Below, in pieces: positions 61,220-63,377 of a DNA stretch of 63,377 nucleotides. The number at the start of each line of letters is the position of its first letter. The first letter of the stretch is position 1. Both the position numbers and the translations under genes were made by a program. This DNA comes from JAJXYN01 sp964532735 (GTDB lineage Bacteria > Patescibacteriota > Patescibacteriia > JAGPKW01). The stretch is from contig CAZHKK010000001.1 of NCBI GenBank assembly GCA_964532735.1, forward strand, positions 1 through 63,377. The letters are read 5' to 3'. The notes beneath the pieces are model-generated. The model ran no database searches. It was not told where the DNA came from and saw only the letters and a list, made by a program, of their open reading frames with translations.

Positions 61220-62092
61220 TTACCTTTTATTTTTTCTAATTTTAAAAAACCAAAAACTATTAAAAATAAATAAAACAATAGTTATAACTATTTGATTATA
61301 ACTAATATTAAAAAATTTATTCTCACCTAACCTAAAAAACTCTAAAATAAATCTTAAAATGCAATAAAAATTTATATACATAAAAAAAATTCCACCCTTT
61401 TCTATAAATGTTAATTTTTCCATATTAGACCTAAAAGTTTTAACATTAATATTTTTCATCATCATTCCTTGATTTAAATTGTTCTTTTTTGATTTTTTAT
61501 AATAAAAAAACAAAATAATTAATATTAATAATTCAAAAAATATTTCATATAAAAACAAAGGTATAAAAAAATTATAACCCTCATATCCAACAGGTCTATT
61601 ACTTAAACTAATAGGAATTTTTATTAAAAAATTTGTTGGCAAACCAAACAACTCCTGATTGAAATAATTCCCAAATCTTCCAATAATTTGACCAGACAAT
61701 AAAGACATAGAAACAATATTCAATATTTTTGATAAATTTTGTTTTTGTATTTTACAATAAACAAATAATGACAAAAAACCAAAAACTAAACCACCAAAAA
61801 TAGCCAACCCTCCATTAGAAATAATAAAAATTTCTAATGGATTTTTTATATAATATGATAAATAATACAAAACATAAAAAAACCTTGCACCAATAACACC
61901 AAATAAAACAACCCAAAAAAATATATCAAAAATACGTCTTTTCTCAATTTTTTCTTTTTTTGCTAAAAAATAAAAAACCAAAAAAGAAACAATTGAAGAA
62001 ATAAAAATAAATAAACCATACCAGTAAATTTTAAATATTCCAAAATCAAATAAAACTCTATCCGGATAAAAATTATAAATAAAATTTAACAT
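61220..62092 (-). CDS. lgt: Prolipoprotein diacylglyceryl transferase
   Basis: Integral membrane enzyme that transfers diacylglycerol to the lipobox Cys of prolipoproteins. The 290 residues include about seven helices, the NGGLAIFGGLVFGFLS segment, and the signature GQIIGRFGNYFNQELFGLPT. A C-terminal block (FILEFFRLGENKFF) matches the family end. It lies between ftsW (12 bp) and the DsbA-like gene on the same strand. No lsp or lipoprotein was found in the window. Confidence 0.93.
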   Translation of the reverse strand: MLNFIYNFYPDRVLFDFGIFKIYWYGLFIFISSIVSFLVFYFLAKKEKIEKRRIFDIFFWVVLFGVIGARFFYVLYYLSYYIKNPLEIFIISNGGLAIFGGLVFGFLSLFVYCKIQKQNLSKILNIVSMSLLSGQIIGRFGNYFNQELFGLPTNFLIKIPISLSNRPVGYEGYNFFIPLFLYEIFFELLILIILFFYYKKSKKNNLNQGMMMKNINVKTFRSNMEKLTFIEKGGIFFMYINFYCILRFILEFFRLGENKFFNISYNQIVITIVLFIFNSFWFFKIRKNKR

Positions 62093-62104
62093 AATTTATT
62101 AATA

Positions 62105-63304
62105 TTATTCTTTATTAATTATTACTCTACTCTTTCTTTCCATGTTCTCACCCAATTTTTCTTTTGGAGTAGAATATTTAGAAATATTAACAATAATACC
62201 GCAAGCAGTAGATATTATACACATAGATGTTCCACCATAACTAACAAGAGGTAAAGGAACGCCAGTCAAAGGATATAATCTAACCATAGCCCCAACATTT
62301 ACAAAAACTTGAAAACTAATCCAAGAAACAACGCCAATCACAAAAAATCTAGAAAAATCATCTGGAGCATTTTTTGCGACAGATAAACATTCTTTTATAA
62401 AATAAAAATATAAAAATAAAAATACACTAGTTAAAACAAAACCTAATTCTTCTGCGATAACAGCAAAAATAGAATCTGCCATAACCTCTGGCAAATAAGA
62501 AAATTTTTGAACAGAATTACCTATACCTCTACCAAAAAGTCCACCAGTTCCAACAGCAATCATAGCTTGATTTATATGATATCCTTCATTTCTTTTACTA
62601 TATTGTTCTGGATTAAGAAATAATCTAATTCTTGTAGTTCTAATTCCCCCAGTCAAACTTTGATCTATCTTTAAAAATAAAGCCAAAATAGCAATCGAAA
62701 AAACAAGTAACGAAAGCAAATGTCTTATTTTGCCTCCAGCAATAAAAAACATAACAAAAGAAATTACAAAAATTATAGAAAGAGTTCCTAAGTCTGGTTG
62801 TAACAAAAGCAAAAAACCAACCAATATTAACACTACAACAAAAGGAATAAAGCCCTGTTTAAAATCTTTTATGTCTTCCGAACCCAACTTCTCAAAAACA
62901 ACAGCAAATAAAACTATCAAGGCAATTTTCATAACCTCTGCTGGTTGAAAAGAAAACAGATCAAAAACATATATCCAACTTCTAGCACCACCAGACGCAG
63001 AACCTATCCCAGGTATCAAAACAGCTATAAGAAAAAGGAATGACAATAAAAAAACAATCAAATAAAATTTTTTTACAATTTTATAATTTAATTTAAAAGA
63101 AAAAAACAAGAAAAGTATTATAGAAGGAATAATTCCAGCAAAAAGTTGATGTTTAATATAATAGAATTGATCACCAGTTTTTTTTTCTGCAATAATAATA
63201 GAAGAAGAAAAAAGCATCACAAAACCAACAACAACAATAAGTAAAAATAAAATTAATAAAGTATAATTTATATTATGTTTTTCAATTTTTTTTAACAAAT
63301 TCAT
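62105..63304 (-). CDS. ftsW: FtsW-type lipid II polymerase (SEDS family)
   Basis: Ten-helix SEDS glycosyltransferase that polymerises septal peptidoglycan. The sequence shows FAGIIPSIILF-type early helices, QPDLGTLSIIFVISFVMFF, the loop HINQAMIAVGTGGLFGRGIG with SVQKFSYLPEVMADSIFAVI, and the C-terminal YPLTGVPLPLVSYGGTSM. The YLPEVMADSIFAVIAEELG form favours FtsW over RodA. The frame reaches 63352; in-frame ATGs at 63343 and 63304 are both possible, and the latter (MNLLKKIEKHNINYT) is preferred because the following helix starts as usual. It is the last complete gene; 63305-63377 holds nothing else recognisable. Confidence 0.92.
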   Translation of the reverse strand: MNLLKKIEKHNINYTLLILFLLIVVVGFVMLFSSSIIIAEKKTGDQFYYIKHQLFAGIIPSIILFLFFSFKLNYKIVKKFYLIVFLLSFLFLIAVLIPGIGSASGGARSWIYVFDLFSFQPAEVMKIALIVLFAVVFEKLGSEDIKDFKQGFIPFVVVLILVGFLLLLQPDLGTLSIIFVISFVMFFIAGGKIRHLLSLLVFSIAILALFLKIDQSLTGGIRTTRIRLFLNPEQYSKRNEGYHINQAMIAVGTGGLFGRGIGNSVQKFSYLPEVMADSIFAVIAEELGFVLTSVFLFLYFYFIKECLSVAKNAPDDFSRFFVIGVVSWISFQVFVNVGAMVRLYPLTGVPLPLVSYGGTSMCIISTACGIIVNISKYSTPKEKLGENMERKSRVIINKE

Positions 63305-63377
63305 AATTTTATCATTTTTTATTAACACATTTATTATTTTCATTAATCTCACAAGGATAATAATTTCCTATACTAAA

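Overview
The window is a 63 kb, very AT-rich scaffold from a bacterium that looks like a member of the Patescibacteria (Candidate Phyla Radiation), most likely a Parcubacteria-type lineage. The reasons are a shortened and unusual 16S rRNA 5' half, very low GC with AGA as the main arginine codon, housekeeping genes that mostly lack a Shine-Dalgarno (SD) sequence, a single-chain GlyRS, giant Cys-rich surface proteins with modules typical of this group, and short pilin-like proteins. The genetic code looks standard: reading frames are intact with TAA/TAG stops, and release factor 2 (the UGA factor) is present, so this is not a code-25 Gracilibacterium. Two runs of 100 N mark scaffold joins at 8401-8500 and 17099-17198.

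Layout. 1-652 holds the 5' part of a 16S rRNA gene (minus strand) with a strong promoter. 733-16968 holds mostly minus-strand housekeeping genes: gyrB, pheST, a UvrD-type helicase-nuclease, tatD, rsmI, an AI-2E permease, an M16 peptidase, glyS, rpmG and tRNA-Thr. Several stand-alone small genes of unknown function are interspersed. 17202-30093 holds an unknown membrane protein, a sigma-region-4/HARE-HTH regulator, a UXS-like epimerase, a subtilase with C-terminal FG-GAP-like repeats, comEC, prfB, an HtrA protease, a small type IV secretion pilin-like protein and ftsK. 30223-49051 is the most unusual part: ftsA-ftsZ sit between two giant secreted or surface protein genes of 2327 and 3025 codons. 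49166-54585 holds ybeY, two adjacent membrane proteins with extracytoplasmic calcium-binding repeats, rpsU, a histidyl-tRNA synthetase homologue that has lost its catalytic residues, and lepB. 54702-58071 is a plus-strand group (LCP protein, der, pth). 58152-63304 holds a small orphan gene, a polyprenyl-phosphate sugar transferase, the RNase P RNA, a DsbA-like oxidoreductase, lgt and ftsW.

How the genes fit together. Many of the non-translation genes serve the cell envelope: export and processing (lepB, lgt, HtrA, subtilase), disulfide formation (DsbA-like), surface polymer synthesis (sugar transferase, UXS-like epimerase, LCP), division (ftsA, ftsZ, ftsK, ftsW) and very large adhesin-like proteins. 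The 3025-residue protein starts with a two-helix membrane hairpin homologous to the stand-alone 135-residue pilin-like protein at 27417-27824. It then carries Ig-like, IPT/TIG and Cys-rich modules and a lectin-like C-terminal region. This pilin-anchored giant adhesin, and its partner with a pseudopilin-like head and a C-type-lectin domain, are the best candidates for an undescribed surface system. This functional reading is inference from modules and gene order.
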